DNA of 64,000 bases from Pontibacter indicus (GCF_900156345.1 NZ_FTPP01000003.1:1-64000), one strand, 5' to 3'; shown: positions 38,162-47,255, counted from the first letter of the stretch. The notes: a model not told the origin generated them from the letters alone. Made by a program: numbers and translations.

Positions 38162-40423
38162 CTACTGCGGCAAGGTATAGCGGATGCCCAGGAAAAATCG
38201 CCGTCCTTGCATGGGCGCATAATTGTATTCCGTGTCGAAGCTGTAGCTATATGGGTTATCTACCTGCACCTGCCGGTCAAACGGATCGAAGGGACGCATC
38301 AGTGGGTGCTTGGGCATAAAGTTCAGCAGGTTTTTTACGCCGCCGTACAGTTCCAGCCCCTCTCCCATCGTTTTGGTAGCTTGCAGGTTCTGCAGACTAA
38401 ACCAAGGCGACTTTTCAGGCCTGAAATCGTTTTCCTGCACCGGTAGGTGCATCGGTCCCTTTACACTGCCGGTATAATCCAGGGTGAGACCAAGCTGCCT
38501 GAACTGGTACGAGGCCGTGAAAGTACCTGAAAATCGAGGGGCATGTAGCTGTGGAATCCGCTCCTTCCCCTGCTCGGGCGTGTGCTGCACCTGGTACACG
38601 TCCATCAGGGTAGCACCGGCATGCAGACGAAGCGGGAAGGTAAAAGCCAGTTCGGTGTTCAGGGCTATACCTTTGGAAATGGCATGTCCGCTCAGGTTGT
38701 CGTAAATGATCTGTGTGTTGTTGGTCAGGAAATCGGCGATGATCTTGTTCGTGAAATAGGTATAGAAAGCCGCCCCTTCCAGGTTTAGAAAACCGCTGCC
38801 GAGCGGAATGTAGCGCTGGTAGTTCAGGTTGACGTTGTAGGATTGCTCCGGCTTCAATTCATTCCGGACGACCACTTCGCGGGCACCCGTCAGGGCGGCA
38901 TGGTCTTCGGTGAACAGGTTGACCACCCGATAGCCGTTGCCCATGCTCAGACGGAAGACATTGTCTTCGTTCGGGGCCCAGCGCATGCTCAGGCGCGGGG
39001 AAAGGATGCCGCCGTGCGCCGAGTGGTAGTCGTAGCGCAGACCGGAGAGCAGGGTGAGCTTGTCAGAGGCCTTGTACTCGTGCTGGGCAAAGGCTCCTGG
39101 TAGTAAGGTGCGATCCGGACGGTTTTCATCGTTTGCAGTTTCCTGCGTGGCGGGCGTGTTGTCATCGTACCAGGTATAGCGTAACGCAGCGCCCAGCAGC
39201 AGCTTCTGCCTCGCTCCCAGGTCGCGGTCCAAAACCAACTGCCCAAAACCTACCCGCTGATGCCCTTTGTAAACTGTTTCGCCGTAAGCAGCATTCTGCT
39301 GGTGATCGTTGTAGGAAAAGCTGAACAGCAGGTTTTCAGGTACAGGCAACTGGTAGCTTCCCAGCACTTCGTAACGACTGGTATAAACTGACTCACCGTA
39401 TACCTGATCGCCGCCTCTGTGTATAGGTTGCCACTGCATCTCCCCACCAAAACGGTCTTCATAATAATAGCGGGCCGCCAGGCTGGCCACTCGATTTTCC
39501 GGCCGGTGCAGGCTCCATTTGTTGAAGATCGAGAAGCGGTGTTGCAGCGGAATATCCGTAAAATTATCCTCGTTTCCATCGCGCCGGTCATCAAACCGGA
39601 AATAGTTGGTGCTGAGCATGGTCGAGGCACGGTTCCAGCGCTTGCTATACCCGATGTCTGCGTTCAGCTCGTGGTGCGAGGTATAGAAGAGGTCGGAAGA
39701 AAGACGCGGGGCCGTGGCAGGACTTTTGGTGATGATGTTGATAAGCCCCGCCACCGCTTCGGAGCCGTACAACGTAGAGGCTGGGCCCTTCACCACTTCC
39801 ACCCGCTCGATCAGGCTGCTGGGTATACCGCTCAGCCCGTACACGGTAGACAGGGCGCTCACAATCGGCATGCCGTCGATCAGCACCATGGTATAGGCGC
39901 CTTCCATGCCATTGATGTGGATGTCGCCGGTGCCGCATACGCTGCAGTTGATCTGGGGCTGCACGCCGTTCACAATCTCGAGCGCTTCGAAAATAGCCGA
40001 AGTCGGGTTCTTCTGAAAATATTTTGGGGTATAGATTTCCACCGGCACGGGTGATTCCAGCAGGTAGGTTTCGCGCATGGTGCCCGATACCACCACCTCA
40101 CGCAGGCGGGCGTCCTGCGGCTGCAGGCGCACTTTAATCGTCACTGCTTCACCTGACATTACGGTCACAGACAATTCCTGTGCCCTGTACCCGATCGCTG
40201 ACACGCTGACTTTATGTGCTCCTGCCGGCACCTGTTCCAGCTCAAAACGGCCGTTCTCATCCGCCGTAGCCCCTAAGTTGCTTCCAACTAGACCAATGCT
40301 GGCAAAAGCTGCTGACGCCTCACCCGCCATAACGTGCCCCTCTATTCTGCCAGGCTGTGCATTCACTAGTGAGGGGATCACAAACAAGATACAAATCAGG
40401 TATAGATGCTTCATTTTTCTCAT
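38162..40423 (-). CDS. TonB-dependent outer membrane receptor
   Basis: A 753-residue outer-membrane transporter. It has a signal peptide (cleavage near Val-Asn-Ala-Gln), an N-terminal carboxypeptidase-regulatory-like domain (about residues 25-105), a plug domain starting at LREVVVSGTMRE, and a beta-barrel ending in an aromatic-rich strand (FFLGIRYTLPQ). The plug contains Cys-Ser-Val-Cys (NCSVCGTGDIHINGMEG), a pattern of a receptor subgroup that I associate with metal or metal-chelate uptake; the substrate is not certain. No SusD partner follows, which argues against a glycan system. A palindrome overlapping its probable promoter suggests repression, possibly by a metal-responsive factor. Confidence 0.9.
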   Translation of the reverse strand: MRKMKHLYLICILFVIPSLVNAQPGRIEGHVMAGEASAAFASIGLVGSNLGATADENGRFELEQVPAGAHKVSVSAIGYRAQELSVTVMSGEAVTIKVRLQPQDARLREVVVSGTMRETYLLESPVPVEIYTPKYFQKNPTSAIFEALEIVNGVQPQINCSVCGTGDIHINGMEGAYTMVLIDGMPIVSALSTVYGLSGIPSSLIERVEVVKGPASTLYGSEAVAGLINIITKSPATAPRLSSDLFYTSHHELNADIGYSKRWNRASTMLSTNYFRFDDRRDGNEDNFTDIPLQHRFSIFNKWSLHRPENRVASLAARYYYEDRFGGEMQWQPIHRGGDQVYGESVYTSRYEVLGSYQLPVPENLLFSFSYNDHQQNAAYGETVYKGHQRVGFGQLVLDRDLGARQKLLLGAALRYTWYDDNTPATQETANDENRPDRTLLPGAFAQHEYKASDKLTLLSGLRYDYHSAHGGILSPRLSMRWAPNEDNVFRLSMGNGYRVVNLFTEDHAALTGAREVVVRNELKPEQSYNVNLNYQRYIPLGSGFLNLEGAAFYTYFTNKIIADFLTNNTQIIYDNLSGHAISKGIALNTELAFTFPLRLHAGATLMDVYQVQHTPEQGKERIPQLHAPRFSGTFTASYQFRQLGLTLDYTGSVKGPMHLPVQENDFRPEKSPWFSLQNLQATKTMGEGLELYGGVKNLLNFMPKHPLMRPFDPFDRQVQVDNPYSYSFDTEYNYAPMQGRRFFLGIRYTLPQ

Positions 40424-40449
40424 TGAGCTTATCTTCGCTAATACGAGGC

Positions 40450-40467
40450 AAACTTAAACAAAAGTTT
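40450..40467 (-). promoter_or_regulatory. Operator-like palindrome over the receptor promoter
   Basis: AAACTT (40450-40455) and AAGTTT (40462-40467) form an inverted repeat with 6-base spacing. On the minus strand the left part overlaps TAAGTTTG (40449-40456), which fits a -7 box 26 bases before the receptor start codon. A repressor bound here would block the promoter. Confidence 0.55.
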
Positions 40468-40787
40468 AGATTTATATTTATTTATTTTTTAGATTACTCT
40501 AAAAACATAAATTAACTTCCTCTGTTCAACCTCTGGCGCAGTTGCAAGTTTTTGGTACTGAAAGGCTTGAGTAAGTGAATGCGAAAAAACGGGAAACAAA
40601 TGAGAAATACCGAAACCTTATGCATAGCTAACAATGTTGGTTTAGCACAAAGGCGCATAAAGTTTTGAGGACGTCGGTGGCCTCCTGCTTAAGTTTCGCA
40701 TTTAATGTTTGGACTATTTCGTGTGTATACCTAAATTTATACCACCTTTAAGAATAGTTATATTACAATATTTAGCCAGGGAAGTGT
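40468..40787. other. Intergenic gap, AT-rich
   Basis: 320 bases between the divergent receptor and ABC genes. A very AT-rich stretch (40470-40520) lies upstream of the receptor promoter. No small gene is supported. Confidence 0.5.
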
Positions 40788-41549
40788 ATGAGCATCGAGA
40801 TAAAAGGATTATCCAAAGCGTATGGCAACAAACACGTATTGCAATCGCTTGACATTACAATAGAGCAAGGCCAGTGCTACTGCCTGCTCGGCAAAAATGG
40901 CGTTGGCAAAAGTACCTTTCTCAACAGCATTCTCGATCTCATAAAGCCTGATAGCGGCACCATTTCGCTCTATGGCAAAGACTACCTGTCCAATTCCCTG
41001 GAAGTAAAACAGGACCTGGGCGCCCTCTGTGAAGACAATCCTTTAATAGAGGAATTTACCGGTCTGGAATACCTCAACTTTGTAGCAAAACTGTATAAAC
41101 TGCCCGAAGACGAGGCGCAGCAGCGCATCAACAGCCTGACCAATTACTTTTTCACGGAGCGTGAGTCGTTGCACAAAAACATTGCAGGTTACTCCACCGG
41201 CATGAAAAAGAAAGTCGGCATTGTGGCCGCCATTCTACACAAACCACGTGTGCTTATCCTGGACGAGCCTTTCACGGGCCTCGACCCGATTGCCGCGCAG
41301 TTGCTGGTGAAACTGATCCGCAACTACAGCACGCCAAACCGGGTGGTACTTATCTCATCGCACGACCTCAACTACGTAGAGCGCGTCGCCACCCACATCG
41401 GGGTGCTCAACGACGGCCAGCTGATGTACAACGGATCGGTGCAGGAATTCACGATGAACGGTGAGGCGCTCATCGACCAGGCCCTGTTCCAGCTCCTGCT
41501 CCCGCACCACACGGCCGCCGACGCCGACATCGACTGGATGTTGAATTAG
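40788..41549 (+). CDS. ABC transporter ATP-binding protein
   Basis: A 253-residue nucleotide-binding subunit. Walker A is LLGKNGVGKSTFL, Walker B VLILDEPFTGLDP, and the H-loop ISSHDL is present. The signature motif reads Tyr-Ser-Thr-Gly-Met-Lys-Lys-Lys, the degenerate form typical of ABC-2 type exporters of lipids, antibiotics or sodium rather than of importers. The gene is 83 bases upstream of a polytopic membrane protein gene on the same strand, which should provide the transmembrane subunit. Substrate unknown. Confidence 0.92.
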   Translation: MSIEIKGLSKAYGNKHVLQSLDITIEQGQCYCLLGKNGVGKSTFLNSILDLIKPDSGTISLYGKDYLSNSLEVKQDLGALCEDNPLIEEFTGLEYLNFVAKLYKLPEDEAQQRINSLTNYFFTERESLHKNIAGYSTGMKKKVGIVAAILHKPRVLILDEPFTGLDPIAAQLLVKLIRNYSTPNRVVLISSHDLNYVERVATHIGVLNDGQLMYNGSVQEFTMNGEALIDQALFQLLLPHHTAADADIDWMLN

Positions 41550-41562
41550 TTTGAGAGTTTTA

Positions 41563-41626
41563 GAGTTTAGGAGTCTGAGAATGACAGAACACTCCTAAAT
41601 TCCACAGCTCCCCAACTCCTAAACTC
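41563..41626. repeat. Inverted repeat between ABC genes
   Basis: gagtttaggagt (41563-41574) and actcctaaactc (41615-41626) are exact 12-base inverse copies with a 40-base loop holding further partial copies (actcctaaat). It may attenuate transcription into the permease gene. Confidence 0.7.
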
Positions 41627-41632
41627 AAGTAA

Positions 41633-42991
41633 ATGGATCTGATTTTATATTCCTGCAAGGCAAGACTCAACAGCTATTTCCGGCACAAAAAAATGCAGCG
41701 GGTGCTCCTGCTGGCGCTGGGTATTGTGCTGTCGGCTTTTTACGCCTGGCTGTTCACCTACTTGCTGCAGCAGTCGCGTGAGGGCGGTCTGAATATGGAC
41801 GTCAGCCAGATGCTGGGCTATACCAACCTGTTGCTGCTGTCCTTCACGATCCTGCGCGGTTTTTTCCCGGCCTATATTCCGAAAGCTGATTTTATTAACC
41901 GCATCTACCCTATTAAACCGCTTAAGCGCTTCTGGACGGAGCTTGTGGTGGAGTTGGTGTCGCCCTTCTACTTTGTGTTGCTTAACTTCCTGCTGCTGCT
42001 TTGCATGATGTCGCCTGACTATACGGTGTTGCACCTGGCGCAGAGTTTTCTGGTGTTTCTGACGGCGCACATTACGAGGCGCTCGCTGCAGGTATTCATT
42101 GAGCGGCGCATCAACTGGCGCGGTAGTGCCTTTTGGGGAGCTGTGATTATGGTGGGCGCCTTCATCGCCCTGGAAGTACGCGCACCGATGTTTGAGCCTG
42201 TCAGTTCCGTGATGATGCTGGTAGTACACCTGGCTTCGCTGGCCTCCTTTATATTGGCTAATTTCCTGTTGGAGCAGGCGGCCTACGAGCCCAAGCGACG
42301 CACCGTAAACTACAGCAACGATGCCCGCCGCAGCTTGGGCTGGCGCCTTTTCAAGAACCATAAAATGGCCAAGCAGCTTCTGTTGTTCGGTCTGGGCTTC
42401 AAGGTGCTCATGCTCGGCATCGACGCTACGGTATACACGGCCAAGGGCATTCACATGCTCGACAAGAACGCGACGCTCTGGTTGTTTGTGGGGCCGCTTG
42501 TGATCTATACCTATGTGTTCAACAATGTGTGGGGCTTTTACAAAAACCTGTGGTTGACGACAGAGCGCGCTACCGGAAGCTACAAGGAGTTTCTGCGGGC
42601 CAGTCTGCTGCCGCTGCGCATGCCGATCCTGATCGACGCGGCCATAGTGGTGCTTTACGTGGCATTCTTTAACCATGGACAGGCAACGTTTATTCTGCTG
42701 ATGTACGCTGCCGCTGTGCTGGTGCTGACGCCGATTGGCATCATCGCCTCGTTTACAAGCCCTAAGATGGTGAAAGGTGGTATCCTGAGCTTTAGTGCCA
42801 AAACCTCATACCTGTACAGCTTTATCTCCATTCTGCTGCTGGGCCTGCTGTTCTTGCCACTGCTGCACCCGATGCTGTACATGGTATACCCGGTCGTGAT
42901 CGCCCTGACCGTTTTTGCGATGGTGGCAGTGCTACAGGAATACAAGCAGTACAAATACAAGCTGTTTGAGACGCTCTACAAGACCGAGTAA
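41633..42991 (+). CDS. Polytopic membrane protein, probable ABC permease subunit
   Basis: A 452-residue protein with about nine to ten hydrophobic segments, including RVLLLALGIVLSAFYAWLF near the N-terminus and paired helices at about 140-230, 285-310 and 330-430. It has no signal peptide and no recognised catalytic motif. Its position behind the ABC ATPase gene makes it the probable transmembrane partner of an ABC-2-like exporter, although the sequence is diverged from canonical ABC-2 permeases. The pair has a terminator at 43014-43056. Confidence 0.82.
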   Translation: MDLILYSCKARLNSYFRHKKMQRVLLLALGIVLSAFYAWLFTYLLQQSREGGLNMDVSQMLGYTNLLLLSFTILRGFFPAYIPKADFINRIYPIKPLKRFWTELVVELVSPFYFVLLNFLLLLCMMSPDYTVLHLAQSFLVFLTAHITRRSLQVFIERRINWRGSAFWGAVIMVGAFIALEVRAPMFEPVSSVMMLVVHLASLASFILANFLLEQAAYEPKRRTVNYSNDARRSLGWRLFKNHKMAKQLLLFGLGFKVLMLGIDATVYTAKGIHMLDKNATLWLFVGPLVIYTYVFNNVWGFYKNLWLTTERATGSYKEFLRASLLPLRMPILIDAAIVVLYVAFFNHGQATFILLMYAAAVLVLTPIGIIASFTSPKMVKGGILSFSAKTSYLYSFISILLLGLLFLPLLHPMLYMVYPVVIALTVFAMVAVLQEYKQYKYKLFETLYKTE

Positions 42992-43013
42992 TATTTTTTG
43001 AAACAATACCTGA

Positions 43014-43056
43014 AAATCCCCGGTTGCCGCACAGTAGCCGGGGATTTCTGTTTTTA
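43014..43056 (+). terminator. Terminator after ABC permease gene
   Basis: Arms aaatccccgg (43014-43023) and ccggggattt (43038-43047), then ctgttttt. Confidence 0.88.
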
Positions 43057-43148
43057 GGTATAGATCGAGCTGCTGTATATCGCTGCGTAGGCAGCTTCCT
43101 ATACCTGAAAAGTGAATATTGTAGGTATAGGAAGTAGGTTAAAAACAT

Positions 43149-43180
43149 GAGAGGCTGCCTACTTGCGTAAACAGCCTCTC
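43149..43180 (-). terminator. Terminator of tRNA-Lys copy 1
   Basis: Arms gagaggctg (43149-43157) and cagcctctc (43172-43180). On the minus strand it is followed by ATGTTTTTAA. Confidence 0.8.
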
Positions 43181-43188
43181 GTTTTCAG

Positions 43189-43261
43189 TGATCCCGCTGG
43201 GATTCGAACCCAGGACCCATACATTAAAAGTGTATTGCTCTACCAGCTGAGCTACAGAATC
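43189..43261 (-). tRNA. tRNA-Lys (TTT anticodon), copy 1
   Basis: 73 bases on the minus strand with all four arms. The anticodon loop is TTTTAAT, anticodon TTT. The acceptor stem gattctg / cgggatc uses two G-T pairs. Identical in sequence to the copies at 49483 and 49614. CCA is not encoded. It has its own promoter (43292-43322) and terminator. Confidence 0.97.
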
Positions 43262-43291
43262 AGTACTATTTGTTTCCCCGTGTTGGGAGTG

Positions 43292-43322
43292 CAAAAGTAG
43301 ACCTTTTTCTTTAATTCGCAAA
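43292..43322 (-). promoter_or_regulatory. Consensus promoter of tRNA-Lys copy 1
   Basis: On the minus strand TTTG (43319-43322), a spacer of exactly 19 bases, then TACTTTTG (43292-43299). This is the Bacteroidota sigma-ABfr consensus TTTG-N19-TAnnTTTG, 31 bases upstream of the tRNA 5' end. Confidence 0.9.
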
Positions 43323-43496
43323 GTCTAATGTTCTTATTCACGCTACACACGGTATCTGTATACAACGCTTCAGGCATTTTTTGGTTTAATCTACCTAGTT
43401 ATCAACCTTTTACCGAGCGGCATGATTTTACGATTCCAGAGAAGAAAACTTATGAATAAACTAACCGATGGCATTTCCGGATGTGTGAAACCTTGG

Positions 43497-44111
43497 CTAA
43501 GCGGGCAGCAGTTCACTCAGGTCGAACACGTCTACTTCTACCTTTGCCTGTAGCTCCAGGCTCAGGAACATCCGGTTCGCTTTCGGTGTGATGTCCTGCA
43601 CCCGCACCTCCTCCACCACGCCATTGAGCTTAAGTCCTTTCAGTTCCATACCTGTTTCCAGCATCCCGTTCGCCTTGGTCAGCTCGCCTGCAATAATCTG
43701 CTGCACGTTCACCCTCGCCTTCTGGATGATCTGGTTATAGGCCACCCTGTTGACCAGCACCTCGAGCGAGGAATTATAAAAGCGGCTGGACGTCTGGGCT
43801 TCCATGTTGAACCGGCGGATGTATACCTGTTGCGTGTCATTGTCGTAGCCGGGTGTTGCCTGCACGTACAGGTCCACGTTGTCGCGTTTAAGGATGGTTC
43901 TCAGAATCCGGATCCTGACCCGAAGGATGATGTCGCCTGAACCTGAGCTGCTGCCTGCCAGCCCAACATCCAGAATCTGCGCGTATGGACTTTCGTTCGA
44001 ATCTTCGGAGGGCTTGGGGATGTATTCGCCTACCAGCTGCTGTTTGAGCACATGCTCCAGAGCAGGGTAAGAGATCGTAACCGGCACCTGAATTTTGACA
44101 AAGTTTTCCAT
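43497..44111 (-). CDS. DUF4403-like protein
   Basis: A 204-residue protein without a clear signal peptide. The pattern ISYPALEHVLKQQLV near the N-terminus, the repeated long amphipathic beta strands (DIILRVRIRILRTIL, VDLYVQATPGYDN) and the C-terminal VRVQDITPKANRMFLSLELQAKVEV resemble half of a DUF4403 protein, a family with lipid-binding-like (BPI/SMP-type) features. Full family members are usually about twice as long and carry signal peptides, so this may be a short cytoplasmic relative. It stands alone on the minus strand. Confidence 0.7.
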   Translation of the reverse strand: MENFVKIQVPVTISYPALEHVLKQQLVGEYIPKPSEDSNESPYAQILDVGLAGSSSGSGDIILRVRIRILRTILKRDNVDLYVQATPGYDNDTQQVYIRRFNMEAQTSSRFYNSSLEVLVNRVAYNQIIQKARVNVQQIIAGELTKANGMLETGMELKGLKLNGVVEEVRVQDITPKANRMFLSLELQAKVEVDVFDLSELLPA

Positions 44112-44183
44112 GTAGAGACGTTAGTGAACAAAAATGTTTTAACTGGAAATTGCCCAAAGGGTTTGGGATTAAAACCATTAGAA

Positions 44184-44218
44184 ACAAAAAGAGCCCCAAA
44201 CCCAGGTTTGAGGCTCTT
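44184..44218 (-). terminator. Terminator of the DUF4142 / cupredoxin operon
   Basis: Arms aagagcc (44189-44195) and ggctctt (44212-44218) with inner caaac/gtttg pairing. On the minus strand it is followed by TTTTTGTTT. It lies about 200 bases beyond the cupredoxin stop. Confidence 0.78.
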
Positions 44219-44412
44219 CAGAAGTGACGCTAAGGCCATGTTTACACAACCCGCTAAGCTTTATAAATCAATGATTTAATTAAAAATAACAAACGCGTTC
44301 TCGAATAGGGCACCTCACACGCGAGACTTAAAGTTAAGATTAATTCCCGAAAACTAAACACCATACCTGCCTCCCTCCTCCTTGAGCAGGCATCCACCCT
44401 CCTGCTTAGACA

Positions 44413-44757
44413 TCACTTGACAGTGATCGTGCCTTTCATAACGGGGTGTAAACTGCAGTAGTAATTGGCGCTGGTTTTCATAACTTTCTTCCAGGTGCTT
44501 TTGGCAGCCAAAGGCGGTGATTTCCACAACTTCCCAGATGCCTCCGTCACATCGTGCGTCACCACGTCCAGGTTTACGAACACCACCGTATCGCCAGGCC
44601 GCACGCTCAGACTCGACGGGTTGAACTTCATCTGCGCAATCTCCACGCGGTGTGTTTTGCTGGCCTGTTTTTCCGCTGCCATTGGAGAACCTGCCAGCAG
44701 GAGCAGCGCGCAAGGGAGCAGCACTTTGTACACCGCCATCAATACAGAAAACATCAT
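44413..44757 (-). CDS. Cupredoxin (plastocyanin-like) periplasmic copper protein
   Basis: A 114-residue secreted protein with a signal peptide of about 27 residues. The mature part is a small beta barrel. Type 1 copper ligands appear in the right order: His68 (VVTHDV), Cys101, His104 and Met107 (YYCSLHPVMKG). This is the classic blue-copper electron carrier pattern. Its ATG overlaps the stop of the DUF4142 gene (atga), so the two are translationally coupled. The redox partner is unknown; a FAD-Rieske enzyme lies 3 kb away but is not in the same operon. Confidence 0.9.
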   Translation of the reverse strand: MMFSVLMAVYKVLLPCALLLLAGSPMAAEKQASKTHRVEIAQMKFNPSSLSVRPGDTVVFVNLDVVTHDVTEASGKLWKSPPLAAKSTWKKVMKTSANYYCSLHPVMKGTITVK

Positions 44758-45302
44758 TTTTTGGACATATTGTGCTGGATCATTTTCGCGTGCTCTAGGT
44801 GGGCTTCCAAGGCCGGCACCACCGACATCAGCAGTTCCTTCAGTTCCTCGTTTTCAGTTTCCGGAATCAGCAGGTCCTTCACCGCCGAGATAACGGAAGT
44901 ATGGTAAGCCACCTCGTTGTCAATGTAGGCTTTGTCAAATGCCTTTCCTGACTTGGCGCGCAATTGTGCTTTGGTTTTCTCGGCATCGGCTTTCAACTGT
45001 TGGGTTACGGCATTGTCCTTGGGCGTCACGGAGAGCTTCTTCGCCAGCGCCACCGCCTGCTCTATCACCGCGCGGTGGTCATTCGCCATGGTCTCGGCAA
45101 ACTTCAACACCTGAGTATCTTTGGACTTCTCCTTTGCGATGGCCGCAAAATCAATGTCAATCTGGTTGGCCGTCACGGCAGCCGAGGCTACCTCCGCATC
45201 CGATAGCGTTGGGTTGCCCTGCGCCAGCACTGTGGACCCGAAGGCGAAAACACTAAGCAGGCAGGCCAGTACGGCGGTTTTGATTTTCTCTAAACTTTTC
45301 AT
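44754..45302 (-). CDS. DUF4142 family periplasmic protein
   Basis: 182 residues from the ATG at 45302, with signal peptide (cleavage near Val-Leu-Ala-Gln). The frame extends upstream to 45386, but those 28 residues precede a normal signal peptide and are unlikely to be used. The mature protein is a ferritin-like four-helix bundle in outline: ANQIDIDFAAIAKEKS, FAETMANDHRAVIEQAVALAKK, AYIDNEVAYHTSVISAVKDLL and LEAHLEHAKMIQHNM, with His in the DHR and EAHLEHA segments. Function of the family is unsettled; a stress or metal role is often proposed. It is coupled to a cupredoxin gene. Confidence 0.9.
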   Translation of the reverse strand: MKSLEKIKTAVLACLLSVFAFGSTVLAQGNPTLSDAEVASAAVTANQIDIDFAAIAKEKSKDTQVLKFAETMANDHRAVIEQAVALAKKLSVTPKDNAVTQQLKADAEKTKAQLRAKSGKAFDKAYIDNEVAYHTSVISAVKDLLIPETENEELKELLMSVVPALEAHLEHAKMIQHNMSKK

Positions 45303-45472
45303 GATGTATGTTTTTAGTGATGGATAAACTGTTCGATATTCTATTGGAGTCCCTGACTCGTAATAAGTTACAAATGAGCGCATCATGTTTCTGGCGGCGC
45401 AGGAAAATATCCGTGCTGTAACCGATACCTGCGACGAGCACTCTAAACACCAATGACATTAGAAGAGAACCT

Positions 45473-46324
45473 ATGCGATTTCCGAAAGGCAAAATAGTGG
45501 CGATAGGCGGCAACGAAGACAAAGGCACCCAACCCTTACCAGATGAAGGGCACCTGCGTGATCGTATCCGTTTTTTTGAGAGCGGCATCCTGAAGCGCAT
45601 TCACGATGAGCTTCACGGACTAGGCACCCGCATCGAGGTGATCACGACAGCCTCCCACATACCGGAGGAGATGGCCCGGGCCTACTACGATGGCTTCCTG
45701 CTGCTTGGCTGCGACAACGTAGGCGCCCTGCACCTGCAGACAAAAGAAGACATTGCCAGACCCGAGAACCTAGAGCGCCTGCAGAACACAGATGCCGTTA
45801 TGTTCACCGGGGGCGACCAGAGCAGAATCACAAAGGTCTTTGCTGGTACGCAAGCCTTAAAAATTTTACAGGAAAGGTACTGGCAAGAGGAGAAATTCCT
45901 GATCTCCGGGACCAGCGCCGGCGCGATGGCCTTGGCCGAAGTGATGATCTTGGGCGCGGCAGAACAGAACGTGCTCGTGAAAGGGGCTGTTGAGCTGGGA
46001 TACGGATTGGGCTTCCTGACCAATGTATTAATCGACACCCACTTTGTGAACCGCCGCCGCATCCCGAGGATGATCGAGAGCCTGGCCGCCCACCCCAACC
46101 TGATCGGCGTAGGGCTTGGAGAAGACACGGCCGTGCTCATAAAGGATGGGAACTGCCTGGAGACCATAGGCTCCGGGTTGGTGGTTCTGTTTGACGGCAG
46201 ACACCTAAAGGAGAATAACTATGCACAACTGGCACCCGATGAACCCCTCTGCCTCGAAAACATGGTCATGCACGTACTGCCCAAAGGGAAAAGGTACCAC
46301 ACAGAATCCGGCCAAATCATTTAG
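45473..46324 (+). CDS. Cyanophycinase-like peptidase (S51 family)
   Basis: A 283-residue protein related to cyanophycinase CphB, which splits the Asp-Arg polymer cyanophycin into dipeptides. The nucleophile is Ser148 in SGTSAGAMALAEVM, the oxyanion strand MFTGGDQSRITK is present, and DTHFVNRRRIPRMIES carries the Arg-rich segment seen in CphB. No cyanophycin synthetase gene is in this window, so the natural substrate may be another beta-linked or branched peptide. It lacks an obvious signal peptide, so the enzyme should be cytoplasmic. Confidence 0.88.
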   Translation: MRFPKGKIVAIGGNEDKGTQPLPDEGHLRDRIRFFESGILKRIHDELHGLGTRIEVITTASHIPEEMARAYYDGFLLLGCDNVGALHLQTKEDIARPENLERLQNTDAVMFTGGDQSRITKVFAGTQALKILQERYWQEEKFLISGTSAGAMALAEVMILGAAEQNVLVKGAVELGYGLGFLTNVLIDTHFVNRRRIPRMIESLAAHPNLIGVGLGEDTAVLIKDGNCLETIGSGLVVLFDGRHLKENNYAQLAPDEPLCLENMVMHVLPKGKRYHTESGQII

Positions 46325-46500
46325 AAGCCTACTGTCTCCGTTTTGCAATTTTCGCGGTGAGTTTGTAACCAATGTTCCTCTTTCATACTCTAAACAAAAA
46401 AAGCGAATAACTCTGACTGACAACTATTTAGAAGTGCGGATGGTATGTAAGCATATACCTGGTATAGTACTCCTTGCATTCACTTAGCTTCCTGAAAATC

Positions 46501-47160
46501 ATGCATAAAACAGAAGTCGTGGTCGGCTATGCACCGGACAGTGAGATTGTCTCAAAGATAAAGGCAGGTGAGAAAAACCTGTTCGAAATTCTGATCAGGC
46601 GGCACAACGGAGCGCTGTACAAAGTAGGACGTTCTTTTGGCTTTACACATGACGACGTGCAGGACCTAATGCAGGAGGCCCACATTGCGGCCTACCTGAA
46701 CCTGGAAAAGTTTGAGTCCCGCTCCGCCTACAAAACCTGGCTGATCAGAATCATGCTCAACAAGTGCTATCACTGGACCATGGGAAATGCGCACAAATCC
46801 AAACCGGCCTTCTCGGAGGTCAGCCATACGGGAGAAGTGAATTTCACCGAGAAGAGCCCGTCCTCAGACGGACACCGGGAGGTGCTGAACCGTGAACTGG
46901 GTCGCGTGCTGGAGGAATGCATTGAGCAGCTCGCTCCCGAGTACCGCACAGTGTTCGTGCTGCGCGAGCTGGAGGGACTGAATGTGCATGAAACGGCAGA
47001 AGTTATGAGCATCACGGAGGCCAATGTGAAAGTGCGCCTGAACAGAGCCAAAAGCATGCTGCGCAAGAAGCTGGAGAGCTGGTATCCGAAGGCGGCCGTG
47101 TATGAGTTCAACCTCATTTACTGCGACCAGATCGTGAAGCGGGTTTTCGAGCGGATTTGA
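46501..47160 (+). CDS. ECF RNA polymerase sigma factor, second
   Basis: 219 residues from the ATG at 46501; the frame extends nine codons upstream. Region 2 runs from NLFEILIRRHNGALYKVGRSFG to HDDVQDLMQEAHIAAYLNLEKF, and region 4 from LAPEYRTVFVLRELEGLNVHETAEVM to ITEANVKVRLNRAKSMLRKKL, a clear helix-turn-helix. About 30 residues follow region 4 (YEFNLIYCDQIVKRVFERI), longer than usual and with a Cys. No anti-sigma gene is adjacent. The next gene on the strand is a FAD-Rieske oxidoreductase, 95 bases away, possibly a target. Confidence 0.9.
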   Translation: MHKTEVVVGYAPDSEIVSKIKAGEKNLFEILIRRHNGALYKVGRSFGFTHDDVQDLMQEAHIAAYLNLEKFESRSAYKTWLIRIMLNKCYHWTMGNAHKSKPAFSEVSHTGEVNFTEKSPSSDGHREVLNRELGRVLEECIEQLAPEYRTVFVLRELEGLNVHETAEVMSITEANVKVRLNRAKSMLRKKLESWYPKAAVYEFNLIYCDQIVKRVFERI

Positions 47161-47255
47161 ACGTAATGCCCCGGCAAGTTTTGAACGCGCGGCCAATGGC
47201 AGGCAAACGTGATAAGTCATTTCGGTATTGATACACATATTTTTACCACGCATCC

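Noticed and set aside
41645..42676. Minus-strand frame opposite the ABC permease
   Set aside because: Rich in Gln, His and Arg as the complement of hydrophobic codons; no domain or start context.
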